From contig JACKEH010000009.1 of assembly GCA_020633125.1 (NCBI GenBank), forward strand, positions 61,758-125,757: a DNA stretch of 64,000 nt, in the 5' to 3' direction. Made by a program: the position numbers and the translations under genes. Shown piece by piece: positions 1-9,670 of the stretch (position 1 is its first letter; the number at the start of each line of letters is the position of its first letter). Origin of the DNA: Sandaracinus sp. (lineage in GTDB: Bacteria > Myxococcota_A > Polyangia > Polyangiales > Houyiibacteriaceae). Below the pieces are notes generated by a model. The model was given only the letters and a program-made list of their open reading frames with translations, did not search any database and was not told the DNA's origin.

Positions 1-843
1 CCCCTGCCGGCGGGTGCACGCGTGCGGTGGCTCGAGCTCGCGCCGCGACCGGAGCACGTGGAGCTCACACCTCCGAGCCCGCCCTATCGAACGTATTCGA
101 ACGCACAGCTCGGGGGCCCCCGCCATGGGCGATGGATCGGCCAAGACGTGCTCGAAGGCGACGTCTTGCCGCTGGCTTTCGGGGAGGCCGCCGGGTCGCG
201 CTGGCGTTGGACCCCCGAACGTCCGGGCACGCGTTGGCTCGCGGCCGAGGTCACGCTCGCGGACGGCACCGTCGCACGTACGCCGGCTTCGTTCGGGCGT
301 GGAGGCGTCGATCCGCGGGCGATGCGCGTGAGCGTGCGTGAGGACGACAGCTTCGTCGGTTGGCTCGCGGCGTACTTCGGCGTCCCCTACGTCTTCGGGA
401 GCACCCCCGCGCAATCCGAGAGCTTTCGCGGCATCGACTGCGCCGACGTGATGGTGGCTGCACAGCGGCGCGCGAGTGGACGGGCGCTCGGCTACGTCAG
501 CGTGCAGGGTCTGGAGCGGCATGCGGAGCCCGTCGGCGACGCGTTCGAGGTGGACGCCGAAGGGGCCGTCACGCGTGGGGGCGAGCCCGCGCTCGTTCGG
601 TTCGGCCAGGACGTCGCGCGCGGTGACCTCTTGGCCATCGACTACGCCGACGATCCCGACGGGCAGCTTCCGCGACCCTGGGATCACGTCGGCGCCGTGC
701 TCGAGGACCGAGGTCCGAGCGGCGCGGCGGACGGCCTGCTCGGTCCGGACGACTTGATCCGACACATGGGCCTTCGTGGGCTGATGGACGAGCCGCTGCG
801 CCGTCACGGCCACGTGCGCCTTCGCGTGTGGCGCTGGCGCTGA
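1..843 (+). CDS. NlpC/P60-like cysteine hydrolase (5' end outside window)
   Basis: The frame is open from base 1, so the N-terminus lies outside the window; the GTG at 22 is probably internal. The C-terminal ~150 residues resemble the NlpC/P60 fold. A PYVFG stretch is followed by GIDCADV (Cys codon at 439), where the family keeps its Asp-Cys nucleophile, and WDHVGAV (His codon at 685), where it keeps the catalytic His. Such enzymes cut peptides or amides, often in the cell wall. A third catalytic polar residue is not obvious, so activity is inferred. The YhfC-type protease gene follows 43 bases downstream on the same strand and may be co-transcribed. No signal peptide can be judged because the start is missing. 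Confidence 0.6.
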   Translation, partial: PLPAGARVRWLELAPRPEHVELTPPSPPYRTYSNAQLGGPRHGRWIGQDVLEGDVLPLAFGEAAGSRWRWTPERPGTRWLAAEVTLADGTVARTPASFGRGGVDPRAMRVSVREDDSFVGWLAAYFGVPYVFGSTPAQSESFRGIDCADVMVAAQRRASGRALGYVSVQGLERHAEPVGDAFEVDAEGAVTRGGEPALVRFGQDVARGDLLAIDYADDPDGQLPRPWDHVGAVLEDRGPSGAADGLLGPDDLIRHMGLRGLMDEPLRRHGHVRLRVWRWR

Positions 844-886
844 TCGAAAGCGGTTCATGCCGAGCCACGCGTGGTAAAGAGCCGCC

Positions 887-1678
887 GTGCTCGTCGCCGC
901 TCACGTCGTGGAGGTGCTCCTCCTCGGGCTCGGACCGTTCCTCTTCGCGCGGGCGTTCGCGCGGCGTTGGGAGCGTCCGCTCGGCATCTTCGGCGTCGGT
1001 CTCCTCTGCTTCGTCTTCGCCGAGGTGGCACGCATCGGAATCGCGCGTGGCCTCGGCGCGCTCTTCGAGAGCGGCGCACTGCCGCTTCCGAGCGACGAGA
1101 CGACGCTCGTCTGGGTGAGCGCGTCGCTCGCCGGCGTGATTGCGGCGGTGACCGATCAGGCCTTTCGTGTGGTCGCGTTGCGGCGTTGGGTCGAGCCTTG
1201 CGACGGGCGCACGGGCGCCTTGCTGGGGCTCGGCCACGGGGGCGCCGAAGCGATGCTCTCCGCGGTGCTCGTGCTCGTCATGGCGGGCATCGCGCTGGTC
1301 GGCGAGAACAGCACCTTCGAGGACCTCGAAGCGATGGGTTTCGAGGGCCGCGCCGCGGTGCGCGTGGGCATGAAGGTGCTCGCTTGGTGGGAGGCCTCCC
1401 CGACCGATGCGTTGCTCGCGGCCGGACAACAGCTCTGCCTCGTGGTCCTGCACCTCGGCCTCTCGGTCGCGGTGGCGACGGGGTTGGCGCGACGCGCGTG
1501 GGGCTGGGTCGCGTCGGCGGTCCTTCTTCACGCCGTGCTCGCGACCTTGCTCTCGTGGATTGCGTCGAAGACCCCAGGCTTGGGCATCGAGCTCGCGGTG
1601 CATGGCGCGGCCGCGCTCGTGGGCGTCGGGCTGGTGGCCGCCGCGAACCGCGGGACGAACGACCACAAAGCCTCGTGA
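887..1678 (+). CDS. YhfC-family intramembrane glutamic protease-like protein
   Basis: 263 residues, GTG start, almost entirely hydrophobic with about seven membrane segments. The motif GLGHGGAEA at residues 114-122 is the hallmark of YhfC-type intramembrane proteases, relatives of CPBP/Rce1-like enzymes. In those relatives an earlier helix carries a Glu-Glu-x-x-x-Arg motif; here the equivalent stretch (residues 89-95, TDQAFRV) has Asp-Gln instead, so catalysis may be altered or lost. Family members sit in the cytoplasmic membrane and are thought to cut or bind membrane-embedded substrates. No substrate is suggested by the neighbours. A perfect 14-base palindrome (1672-1685) overlaps the stop codon. 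Confidence 0.72.
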   Translation: MLVAAHVVEVLLLGLGPFLFARAFARRWERPLGIFGVGLLCFVFAEVARIGIARGLGALFESGALPLPSDETTLVWVSASLAGVIAAVTDQAFRVVALRRWVEPCDGRTGALLGLGHGGAEAMLSAVLVLVMAGIALVGENSTFEDLEAMGFEGRAAVRVGMKVLAWWEASPTDALLAAGQQLCLVVLHLGLSVAVATGLARRAWGWVASAVLLHAVLATLLSWIASKTPGLGIELAVHGAAALVGVGLVAAANRGTNDHKAS

Positions 1679-2034
1679 TCACGAGACATTCCGCCACCTC
1701 GCCGCCTCGCGCGTCGAACGCGGTGGCGGCGGCGTTCGCTGCGCTTCGTCTCTCGGCGAAGTGAGCGCGGCTCGCCCGAGCGCGGCCCGTCCCCGTGCGG
1801 CGAGGAGCCCGCCTCGTGCCGTTGAAAAGTCGCCGTAAAGTCGTCGAAGCAACCCCGAAACCAAGTGTCCGTGCCTTGCACCCCGGGGCCCCTTGCGCGA
1901 GGTTACGCGCGCCTTCGGGCTCCGGCCGACCTTAGCGGCCCGGGTCCAGGCGGTGCGGAGCGCGTGAACCTCAGGGGTGTGAGGACACGACGCGACGGGC
2001 CGACATCAGCAGCCATCACGAGGAGCCCTCTCGC
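1679..2034. other. Non-coding gap before the beta-oxidation operon
   Basis: No convincing gene lies here. It opens with the second half of a perfect 14-base palindrome (1672-1685). A 7-base inverted repeat follows (1715-1721 with 1732-1738). The stretch presumably carries the promoter for the operon that starts at 2035, but I cannot pick out a clear -35/-10 pair. A Shine-Dalgarno AGGAG at 2021-2025 serves the next gene. Confidence 0.5.
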
Positions 2035-4401
2035 ATGACCGAACCCATTCGCAGGGTCGGCGTCATCGGTGCAGGCGTCATGGGCAGCGGCATCGCCGCC
2101 CACTTCGCCAACGCCGGCGTCGAAGTCGTCCTTCTCGACATCGTCCCGCCCAAGCTGAGCGACGAAGAGCGCAAGGACCCGAAGAAGCGCAGTGCGTTCG
2201 CCGAAGGCGCGCTCGAGAAGACGAAGAAGGCGCGCCCGGCGCTCTTCTTCCACCCGAGCAACGCGACCCTCGTCCGCACCGGCAACCTGGAAGACCACCT
2301 TCAGGAGCTCGCGAACGTCGACCTCGTCGTCGAGGCGATCATCGAGAACCTGAAGATCAAGCAGGACCTCTTCACGAAGCTCGAGGCGACCTGCAAGCCG
2401 GGCACGATCGTGGCCTCGAACACGTCGGGCCTGCGCATCGTGGACATGGTCGAAGGCCGCTCCGAGGCGTTCAAGAAGAACTTCCTCGTGATGCACTTCT
2501 TCAACCCCGTCCGTTACATGAAGCTCCTCGAGCTCGTGGTCGGACCGGACACGGATCCGGCGGCGCTCGAGCGCATCGTCGCGTGCAGCAAGGAGCAGCT
2601 CGGCAAGGGCGTCGTGATCGGCAAGGACACGCCGAACTTCGTCGGCAACCGCATCGGCTGCCACTCGATGCTGCTGACGATGCACACGATGATCGACATG
2701 GGCATGCAGCCCGAAGAGGTCGACGCGATCACCGGCCCCCCGATGGGTCACCCGAAGTCGGCGAGCTTCCGCACCGCGGACATGGTCGGTCTCGACACCT
2801 TCCTGCACGTCACCGACAACTGCTACGCGGCGCTCGAGAACGACGAAGAGCGCGACGTCTTCAAGGCGCCGGACTTCTTCCGCAAGATGGTCGAGGACAA
2901 GAAGCTCCTCGGCAACAAGAGCGGCGGCGGCTTCTACAAGAAGGACAAGTCGGGCGTCGCGACGCTCGATCCGACCACGCTCGAGTACCGCCCGAAGGGT
3001 GGCGACGAAGCCCTCATCAAGGCGATGAAGGGCATCAAGGGCTCGCCCGCGGATCGCGTGAAGAAGCTCGTCGCGACCGAAGGCAAGGCCGGCGAGTTCG
3101 CGTGGAAGGTGCTCTCGCGCGCCCTCGCCTACTCGGCGCGTCGCATCCCGGAGATCGCCGACTCGGTCGTCGCGATCGATGACGCGATGAAGTGGGGCTA
3201 CAACTGGGAGCTCGGCCCCTTCGAGACGTGGGACGCGCTCGGCTTCGTCGAGACGACCAAGCGCATGATGGCCGAGGGCGTCGACGTCCCCGCGCACGTC
3301 GTGAAGATGCTCGAGAGCGGCGCGACCAGCTTCTACAAGGGCCGCGACGAGGTCTTCGACCTCAACGCCAACGCCTACGTGAAGCGTGACCTCGACGCGC
3401 GCGAGGCCCCGCTGGTGATCGTCCGCAAGGGCGCGCCGGTCCTCGAGAACGCGGGCGCGGTCGCCTACGATCTCGGCGACGGCGTCCTCGGGCTGACCTT
3501 CAAGACGAAGATGAACAGCATCGACGACAAGGTCATCGAGCTGCTCGGACAGTCCGTCGCGAAGGCGGAGAGCGACTTCCGCGGTCTGCTCCTGACGAAC
3601 GAAGGCGACGCCTTCTGCGTGGGCGCCGACCTCATGGCCGTCGTTCTTGCTGCAAACAACGAGCAATGGGATGCGCTGCGCACGATGGTGCGTGGGCTTC
3701 ACACGGCCGTGCAGCAGATGAAGTACTCGAAGGTGCCCGTCGTGGCGGCGCCCTACGGGTTCACCTTCGGCGGCGGCCTCGAGCTCTGCCTCGCGTGCGA
3801 CGCGGTTCAGGCGGCGGCCGAGACGTACACCGGCCTCGTCGAGGTCGGCGTGGGCCTCGTTCCGGGCGGCGGCGGCCACGTGAACATGCTCTGGCGCGCG
3901 CTCGAGAACATCCCCGACGGCACGGTCTACGACCCCACGCCCTTCATCGCGCGCGTGTTCCAGAACATCGCGCTCGCCCGCGTGGCGGAGAGCGGCGTCG
4001 AGGCGCAGCACTTCGGTTACTTCCGCCACACCGACGGCATCTCCTTCGACCGTGCGCGTCAGCTGCACGAGGCGAAGGCACGCGTCATCGGCATGGCCGA
4101 GGCGGGCTACAAGCCGAAGGCGCGGCGCGCGCACAAGCTGCTCGGCGCGAGCGGCATCGCGACGCTCGGCTCGATGGTCGACGACATGGTCATCAACGGC
4201 CACGCGTCCGAGCACGACGCGCTGATCTCGAAGAAGGTCGCGACCATCCTCTGCGGAGGCAACGCGGGCCACACGCACGCGGTGACCGAGCAGGAGATCC
4301 TCGACATCGAGCTCGAGGCGTTCCTCTCGCTCTGCGGCGAGCCGAAGAGCATCGAGCGCATGCAGTACATGCTCATGAACAACAAGCCTCTGCGAAACTG
4401 A
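2035..4401 (+). CDS. fadN: FadN-type 3-hydroxyacyl-CoA dehydrogenase / enoyl-CoA hydratase
   Basis: 788 residues, two steps of fatty-acid beta-oxidation in one chain. The N-terminal NAD-binding Rossmann motif GAGVMGSG is at residues 12-19 and the dehydrogenase signature HFFNP at 154-158. The C-terminal third is a crotonase-fold hydratase: GDAFCVGADL near 523-533, FGGGLELCLACD near 578, and EVGVGLVPGGGG near 603, which supply the oxyanion glycines and two catalytic Glu. Dehydrogenase-first order and length match Bacillus FadN rather than E. coli FadB, where the hydratase comes first. The ATG has AGGAG nine bases upstream. The thiolase follows 46 bases later, giving a fadN-fadA operon. Soluble and cytoplasmic. 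Confidence 0.93.
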   Translation: MTEPIRRVGVIGAGVMGSGIAAHFANAGVEVVLLDIVPPKLSDEERKDPKKRSAFAEGALEKTKKARPALFFHPSNATLVRTGNLEDHLQELANVDLVVEAIIENLKIKQDLFTKLEATCKPGTIVASNTSGLRIVDMVEGRSEAFKKNFLVMHFFNPVRYMKLLELVVGPDTDPAALERIVACSKEQLGKGVVIGKDTPNFVGNRIGCHSMLLTMHTMIDMGMQPEEVDAITGPPMGHPKSASFRTADMVGLDTFLHVTDNCYAALENDEERDVFKAPDFFRKMVEDKKLLGNKSGGGFYKKDKSGVATLDPTTLEYRPKGGDEALIKAMKGIKGSPADRVKKLVATEGKAGEFAWKVLSRALAYSARRIPEIADSVVAIDDAMKWGYNWELGPFETWDALGFVETTKRMMAEGVDVPAHVVKMLESGATSFYKGRDEVFDLNANAYVKRDLDAREAPLVIVRKGAPVLENAGAVAYDLGDGVLGLTFKTKMNSIDDKVIELLGQSVAKAESDFRGLLLTNEGDAFCVGADLMAVVLAANNEQWDALRTMVRGLHTAVQQMKYSKVPVVAAPYGFTFGGGLELCLACDAVQAAAETYTGLVEVGVGLVPGGGGHVNMLWRALENIPDGTVYDPTPFIARVFQNIALARVAESGVEAQHFGYFRHTDGISFDRARQLHEAKARVIGMAEAGYKPKARRAHKLLGASGIATLGSMVDDMVINGHASEHDALISKKVATILCGGNAGHTHAVTEQEILDIELEAFLSLCGEPKSIERMQYMLMNNKPLRN

Positions 4402-4447
4402 TCGCGGACCGCTCAACCATCACTTTCACAGAGATTGGAGAACACTC

Positions 4448-5614
<1,167 letters not shown>

Positions 5615-5633
5615 GCTTTCCCCTTCGTCGGAG

Positions 5634-5664
5634 ACGGCCGGCCTTTCGGGGTCGGCCGTTTTCG
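5634..5664 (+). terminator. Rho-independent terminator of the fadN-fadA operon
   Basis: A perfect 7-base stem (5634-5640 with 5653-5659) with a 12-base loop runs into TTTT (5659-5662). It starts 20 bases after the thiolase stop codon. Confidence 0.8.
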
Positions 5665-5900
5665 TTTCCGTCTGCTTCGGGCACACGAGCCGCGATCACG
5701 CGTCTCGGGGAGAGCGTCTGAGGGACCGCGCTCTGGAGGCGGGGGCGGGTGTGGGCGGAGCTGGAGCCGAGAGGTCCAGCACACCTCCGCCGTCCGAGCG
5801 GCTGAACGGAGCGAAGTCCGTGGAAGGGTCGCCCCGCTCGACCAACGGAGCGCGCCCGCACACGCCGCCTCGACCGAGCTTCAGCTCGACGCCGCGGCGT

Positions 5901-7049
5901 TCACTCCGCGGCCGACGTGTCCGCCGGCCCCTGCGGGAGCTGCAAGGTGCCGTCACTCGTGCTCGCGGCCGCGGAGCCTTCGGGCGCCGGCCCGAGCATC
6001 ACCGCGACCCACGCGAGGTCTTCGGTGTGGGCCAACCAGTTCTTGAGGAACATCGTGAGCGGGCCGGAGAGCAGCGCGCCGACCGGGCCGAGCAGGTAGC
6101 CCCAGAAGAGCATCGAGAGGAAGACGACCAGCGGCGAGAGGCCGAGCGCTTCGCCCATCAGACGAGGCTCGACGAGGCTGCCGATGATCGCGTTGATCAC
6201 CGTGTACCCGCCCGCGACCGCCAGCGCGGTGCCCGGCCCGCTGATCACGAGCGCCAGAATCACCGGCGGGATCGACGCGATGATGCTCCCGACGGTCGGG
6301 ATGAAGTTCAGCAAGAACGCGAGCACGCCCCAGAGGAGCGCGAGGTCGACGCCGAGGTAGTGACACCACACGCCCACGAGCACGCCCGTCGCGGCGCTGG
6401 TGCCGAGCTTCACGACCAAGAAGGCTTTGACCTCCTGCATCGTCACGCGAATCGCCGCGAGCTCTTCGCGGTCGTGCAGCACCCGGCGAATCTTGCTTCG
6501 CAGCGTGGTCGCCTCGACCAGCATGAAGCCGGTCACGAAGAGCACGAGCACCAGCCGCGACACGACGGAGGCCAGGCTCTTGAGCGTGGCGCCGAGCGCC
6601 TCGACCAACGCGCCCGGGCTGGTGAGGCCGGGGATGATCTCGTCCGAGGTCTCGACGCCGTGCACGTCGAGCCACGCCGACGCCGAGAGGATCAGCTCCT
6701 CGATGCGCATCCGGTAGAGCTCTTGGCGCGCCCCCAGCTCGGCGATGGCGCCACCGAGCACCAACCCGACCGCGGTGACCGCGGCGGCGTCGAGCAAGAG
6801 GCCCGCGAGCACCGCGACGACCGTCGGGACCCTCCGTCGCTTGAGCCAGAGGACGAGCGGCGCGGTCGTGACCGCGAGAAAGCCCGCCAACAAGACGACC
6901 GACAGCACCGGCCGCGCCTCGGCCAGGCCGTAGGCGACGACGACGGCGGCGGCTCCGACGATGAACGCGTTCCTTCCGCGGCGATGGACCACGGCGACAC
7001 GGTAGCAGGACGCCGCAACGCCGGCAGGAATCGCGCTCGCGGCCCCCAC
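5901..7049 (-). CDS. AI-2E family (UPF0118) permease
   Basis: 382 residues with about eight hydrophobic segments and a central, less hydrophobic region, the layout of the AI-2E/UPF0118 family (TqsA, YdiK). The C-terminal part, with LLNFIPTVGS, ISGPG and EPRLMGEALGLSP, is characteristic. Members export or import small solutes, including autoinducer-2 in E. coli TqsA and Na+ in others, so the substrate is open. The GTG at 7049 directly abuts the stop of the upstream kinase; an in-frame GTG at residue 18 (6998) is an alternative that trims a poorly conserved N-terminus. Last gene of the long minus-strand operon, so it may be controlled with the kinases. Confidence 0.85.
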   Translation of the reverse strand: MGAASAIPAGVAASCYRVAVVHRRGRNAFIVGAAAVVVAYGLAEARPVLSVVLLAGFLAVTTAPLVLWLKRRRVPTVVAVLAGLLLDAAAVTAVGLVLGGAIAELGARQELYRMRIEELILSASAWLDVHGVETSDEIIPGLTSPGALVEALGATLKSLASVVSRLVLVLFVTGFMLVEATTLRSKIRRVLHDREELAAIRVTMQEVKAFLVVKLGTSAATGVLVGVWCHYLGVDLALLWGVLAFLLNFIPTVGSIIASIPPVILALVISGPGTALAVAGGYTVINAIIGSLVEPRLMGEALGLSPLVVFLSMLFWGYLLGPVGALLSGPLTMFLKNWLAHTEDLAWVAVMLGPAPEGSAAASTSDGTLQLPQGPADTSAAE

Positions 7050-8576
7050 TCAGCGGCGGGGCGCGGGAAGCTCGAAGGTGAAGCGTGCGCCCCCCTGGGG
7101 CCCTTGGCTCGTGTACGAAAGGTGACCGCCGTGGGCCTCCACGAGCTGGCGCGCGAGGCTCAGCCCGATGCCCAGGCCCGCGCGACCGCCGCTCGGCTTC
7201 TTCAGGTCGCGAAACGCGAGGAAGATGCGCTGGGTGTCTTCGGGAGGCAGCCCGATCGCGTCGAGCGTGACCACGCAGAACGCCCCGTCGCGCTCGCCCC
7301 GGAGCTCGAGCATGCCGTTCGGCGTCATGCGGACGACGTGCGCCAACACGCCCACGAAGGCCTGCACCATGCGCTCCCGATCGACGTCCATCGGAGGCCA
7401 GTCGGGCAGCTCGACCGAGATCTCGAGGTCGTGGATGGGCGCCGAGCGACGCGCGCGCTCGACCGCTTCTTCGATCACCTCGGTGAGCGAGGTCGGCTGC
7501 CGATGAATCGCGAGCCGTCCGGCTTCGAGGCGGGCCGTGTCGACGATCTCCGTGACCAGCTGCGAGAGCACCTCGCCGCTCTCGAGGATCGCGCGAACGC
7601 TCGTGAGCTGCTCGGCGTTGAGCGGACCGTCGACCTCCTCCGCCAGCAGATCCGCAAAGCCGGTGATCGAATGAAGCGGCGCGCGAAGGTCGTGGCTCAT
7701 GTGCGCGAGGAAACGCGTCTTGATGCGCTGGGTCTCCTCGACGCTGCGCCGCGCCTTCAACTGCGCTTGGGCGCGCTGCACGTGGCGTCGCGCGAGCGCC
7801 TGCACGCGATTGCCCGCGTCGCGCGCGAGCGAGGAGCGCAGCCGTGAGCTCGGAAGCTCGACGTCACCCTCCGGCGCGGCGGCGAGCGCGCGCACGTACG
7901 TCGTCAGCACCCGAACGTCGCGCGCGATGCGGCGCCCGATCGCCGAACCGACCACGGCCCCGATCCCGCCGAAGCCCAAGACCGCGACGACCGGGAGGAT
8001 CGACTCCGAGGCGTCGTAGGCGATGGGCACGGCGAGGACCGAGCCTGCGAGCAAGACGACCGCGGAGGCCACGCGCAGCGCGTAGCGCAACGCGAGCTGA
8101 GGGCGCTCGGGCACGGGAATGCGCTCGATGGGCAGCCGACGGAGACGACGGCGCCAGGACATCGCGCGCCACGCCAACGCGAGGTGGAGCGACGCGTTCT
8201 GCTGGAACGCGAAAGCGAGCGAGGCCGCCGCCAGCCGCTCGCCCCGCGTCAGACCGGAGACCACCCCGTCGCCGAGGCCGTCGACGAGCGCCACGACGAA
8301 GAGGCCGAGCACCGACACGAGCGCGGTCTCGAGGGGCAGCGCGTAGAGACCGGCGATTTGCGCTTCGGTGGGCCGACGCGCCTTCAGCGCTGCGCGACGC
8401 CGCCACGCCGATGCGGTCGCCCACACTACGAAGACGAGGTTCATCGCGCCGAGCAAACGCAAGAACCCGAGCGCCTCCTCGCCTCCCCACGGAAGGGCGA
8501 GCCAAGCCACGGCAGCGGCCGCGGCGCTCGCCGCCAGGGTCAACGCGGCCGCGACCACCACGAGGCGCGCGATCAC
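7050..8576 (-). CDS. Membrane histidine kinase with degenerate ATP-binding boxes
   Basis: 508 residues. About six membrane helices occupy residues 1-215, then a coiled linker, a dimerisation/H-box (HMSHDLRAP, His295) and a C-terminal HATPase-like domain. The H-box and the G2 box (AGLGIGL, 466-472) are intact. The N-box lacks its Asn: aligned with the neighbouring kinase, its place holds His413 in LAHVVRM. The G1 box reads DAIGLP at 439-444 instead of DTGIGIP. ATP binding may therefore be weak or absent, making this a candidate pseudokinase or phosphotransfer partner. Its start overlaps the end of the canonical kinase gene by four bases (ATGA), and the two share the H-box region, so they are probably tandem paralogues. 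No response regulator gene is nearby. Confidence 0.82.
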   Translation of the reverse strand: MIARLVVVAAALTLAASAAAAAVAWLALPWGGEEALGFLRLLGAMNLVFVVWATASAWRRRAALKARRPTEAQIAGLYALPLETALVSVLGLFVVALVDGLGDGVVSGLTRGERLAAASLAFAFQQNASLHLALAWRAMSWRRRLRRLPIERIPVPERPQLALRYALRVASAVVLLAGSVLAVPIAYDASESILPVVAVLGFGGIGAVVGSAIGRRIARDVRVLTTYVRALAAAPEGDVELPSSRLRSSLARDAGNRVQALARRHVQRAQAQLKARRSVEETQRIKTRFLAHMSHDLRAPLHSITGFADLLAEEVDGPLNAEQLTSVRAILESGEVLSQLVTEIVDTARLEAGRLAIHRQPTSLTEVIEEAVERARRSAPIHDLEISVELPDWPPMDVDRERMVQAFVGVLAHVVRMTPNGMLELRGERDGAFCVVTLDAIGLPPEDTQRIFLAFRDLKKPSGGRAGLGIGLSLARQLVEAHGGHLSYTSQGPQGGARFTFELPAPRR

Positions 8577-9670
8577 TGCGCCTCCGTGGGAAGAATCACG
8601 GTGAAGGTGGAGCCCTTTCCGACCCGACTCTCGGCGGTGAGGCGTCCGCCGTGAAGCTCGACGAGGCTCTTGGCGATCGCCAAGCCGAGCCCCGCGCCCC
8701 CGCGACGGCGACGCTCCGGCGTGCTCTCCACGAAGCGGTCGAACTCCTCGAAGATGCGATCGAGCGCGTCCTCCGGGATGCCGATGCCCGTGTCCACGAT
8801 GCGAATCGCGACGCCACCCGCGACGCGCCCCACCTGAAGTCGGACCTCGCCCTCGTCGGTGAACTTGATCGCGTTGCTTCCGAGGTTGGTCACGATCTGG
8901 CGAAGGCGCTTCGGGTCGGCCTCGACCTCGGGCACGTCGCCGTCGATCTCGACCACGAGGTCGACGCTCTTGCCGCCACGAAGCCCACGAAGCTCGGCCG
9001 CGACCTGGCTGACGATGGCACCCGGGGAGACCCTCACGCGCTCGAGTCGCAGCTGATCCGTCGCCGCGGCGCTGAGATCCAAGACGTCGTTGAAGAGCGC
9101 GACGAGGTGCTCGCCGGCACCTCGGATGATCCGGAGGTCTTGGATTTGATCCGCGTTCAACGGCCCGTCGATCTCGCCGAGCAAGACGTCGGCGAATCCC
9201 AGGATCGCGTTGAGCGGCGTGCGCAGCTCATGGCTGACCGCTTGGAGGAACTCGCCCTTGACGGCTTCGGCGGCCTCGGCCTCGCGAAGAAGGCGCGCCT
9301 CACGCGAGAGCGAGTCTTCGAAGGCGCGACGAAGCGCGTCGAACGCACGCACCAGCTGCCCGAGCTCGTCGAGGGTGCGAAGCGAGTGGTCCGCGCTCGG
9401 GGCTTCGTCGTCGATCATCGCGCGAAGACCTTCGTCCACGCGCACGAGGTCGTCGGAGAAGTCGCGCCCCGCCAGCCACGCGGTGAACGACGCGAGCGCC
9501 AACGAGGCCGCGCCGGCGAGCCCGAGCGCGACGACGAACTCCGCCTGGCGGGCCCCGGCGGCGCCCACGCCGAAGAGCGCCGCCAGCCCGAAGACGCCGA
9601 GCCCGAGGCTGACGACGAGCCCCACGGTCGCGAGGACCAGGCCGGTGCGTCGCGGGGCCATCCGGCTCAC
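8573..9670 (-). CDS. Sensor histidine kinase (canonical)
   Basis: 365 residues. Two membrane helices lie at about 10-38 and 44-64, a short HAMP-like linker follows, then the H-box AVSHELRTP with His147. The ATP-binding domain is complete: N-box with Asn266 (GSNAIKF), G1 DTGIGIP at 293-299, F-box region FEEFDRF, and G2 GAGLGL at 325-330. There is almost no periplasmic loop, so the signal may be sensed in the membrane or supplied by the upstream membrane protein. Four-base overlaps with both neighbours indicate translational coupling. The gene pairs with the degenerate kinase downstream; heterodimer formation is plausible but inferred. Confidence 0.9.
   Translation of the reverse strand: MSRMAPRRTGLVLATVGLVVSLGLGVFGLAALFGVGAAGARQAEFVVALGLAGAASLALASFTAWLAGRDFSDDLVRVDEGLRAMIDDEAPSADHSLRTLDELGQLVRAFDALRRAFEDSLSREARLLREAEAAEAVKGEFLQAVSHELRTPLNAILGFADVLLGEIDGPLNADQIQDLRIIRGAGEHLVALFNDVLDLSAAATDQLRLERVRVSPGAIVSQVAAELRGLRGGKSVDLVVEIDGDVPEVEADPKRLRQIVTNLGSNAIKFTDEGEVRLQVGRVAGGVAIRIVDTGIGIPEDALDRIFEEFDRFVESTPERRRRGGAGLGLAIAKSLVELHGGRLTAESRVGKGSTFTVILPTEAQ

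Noticed and set aside
1903..4416. An 837-codon open frame antisense to the FadN-type gene
   Set aside because: The fadN-fadA operon on the plus strand has full motifs and a ribosome site; the antisense frame is open only because of GC-biased third positions.
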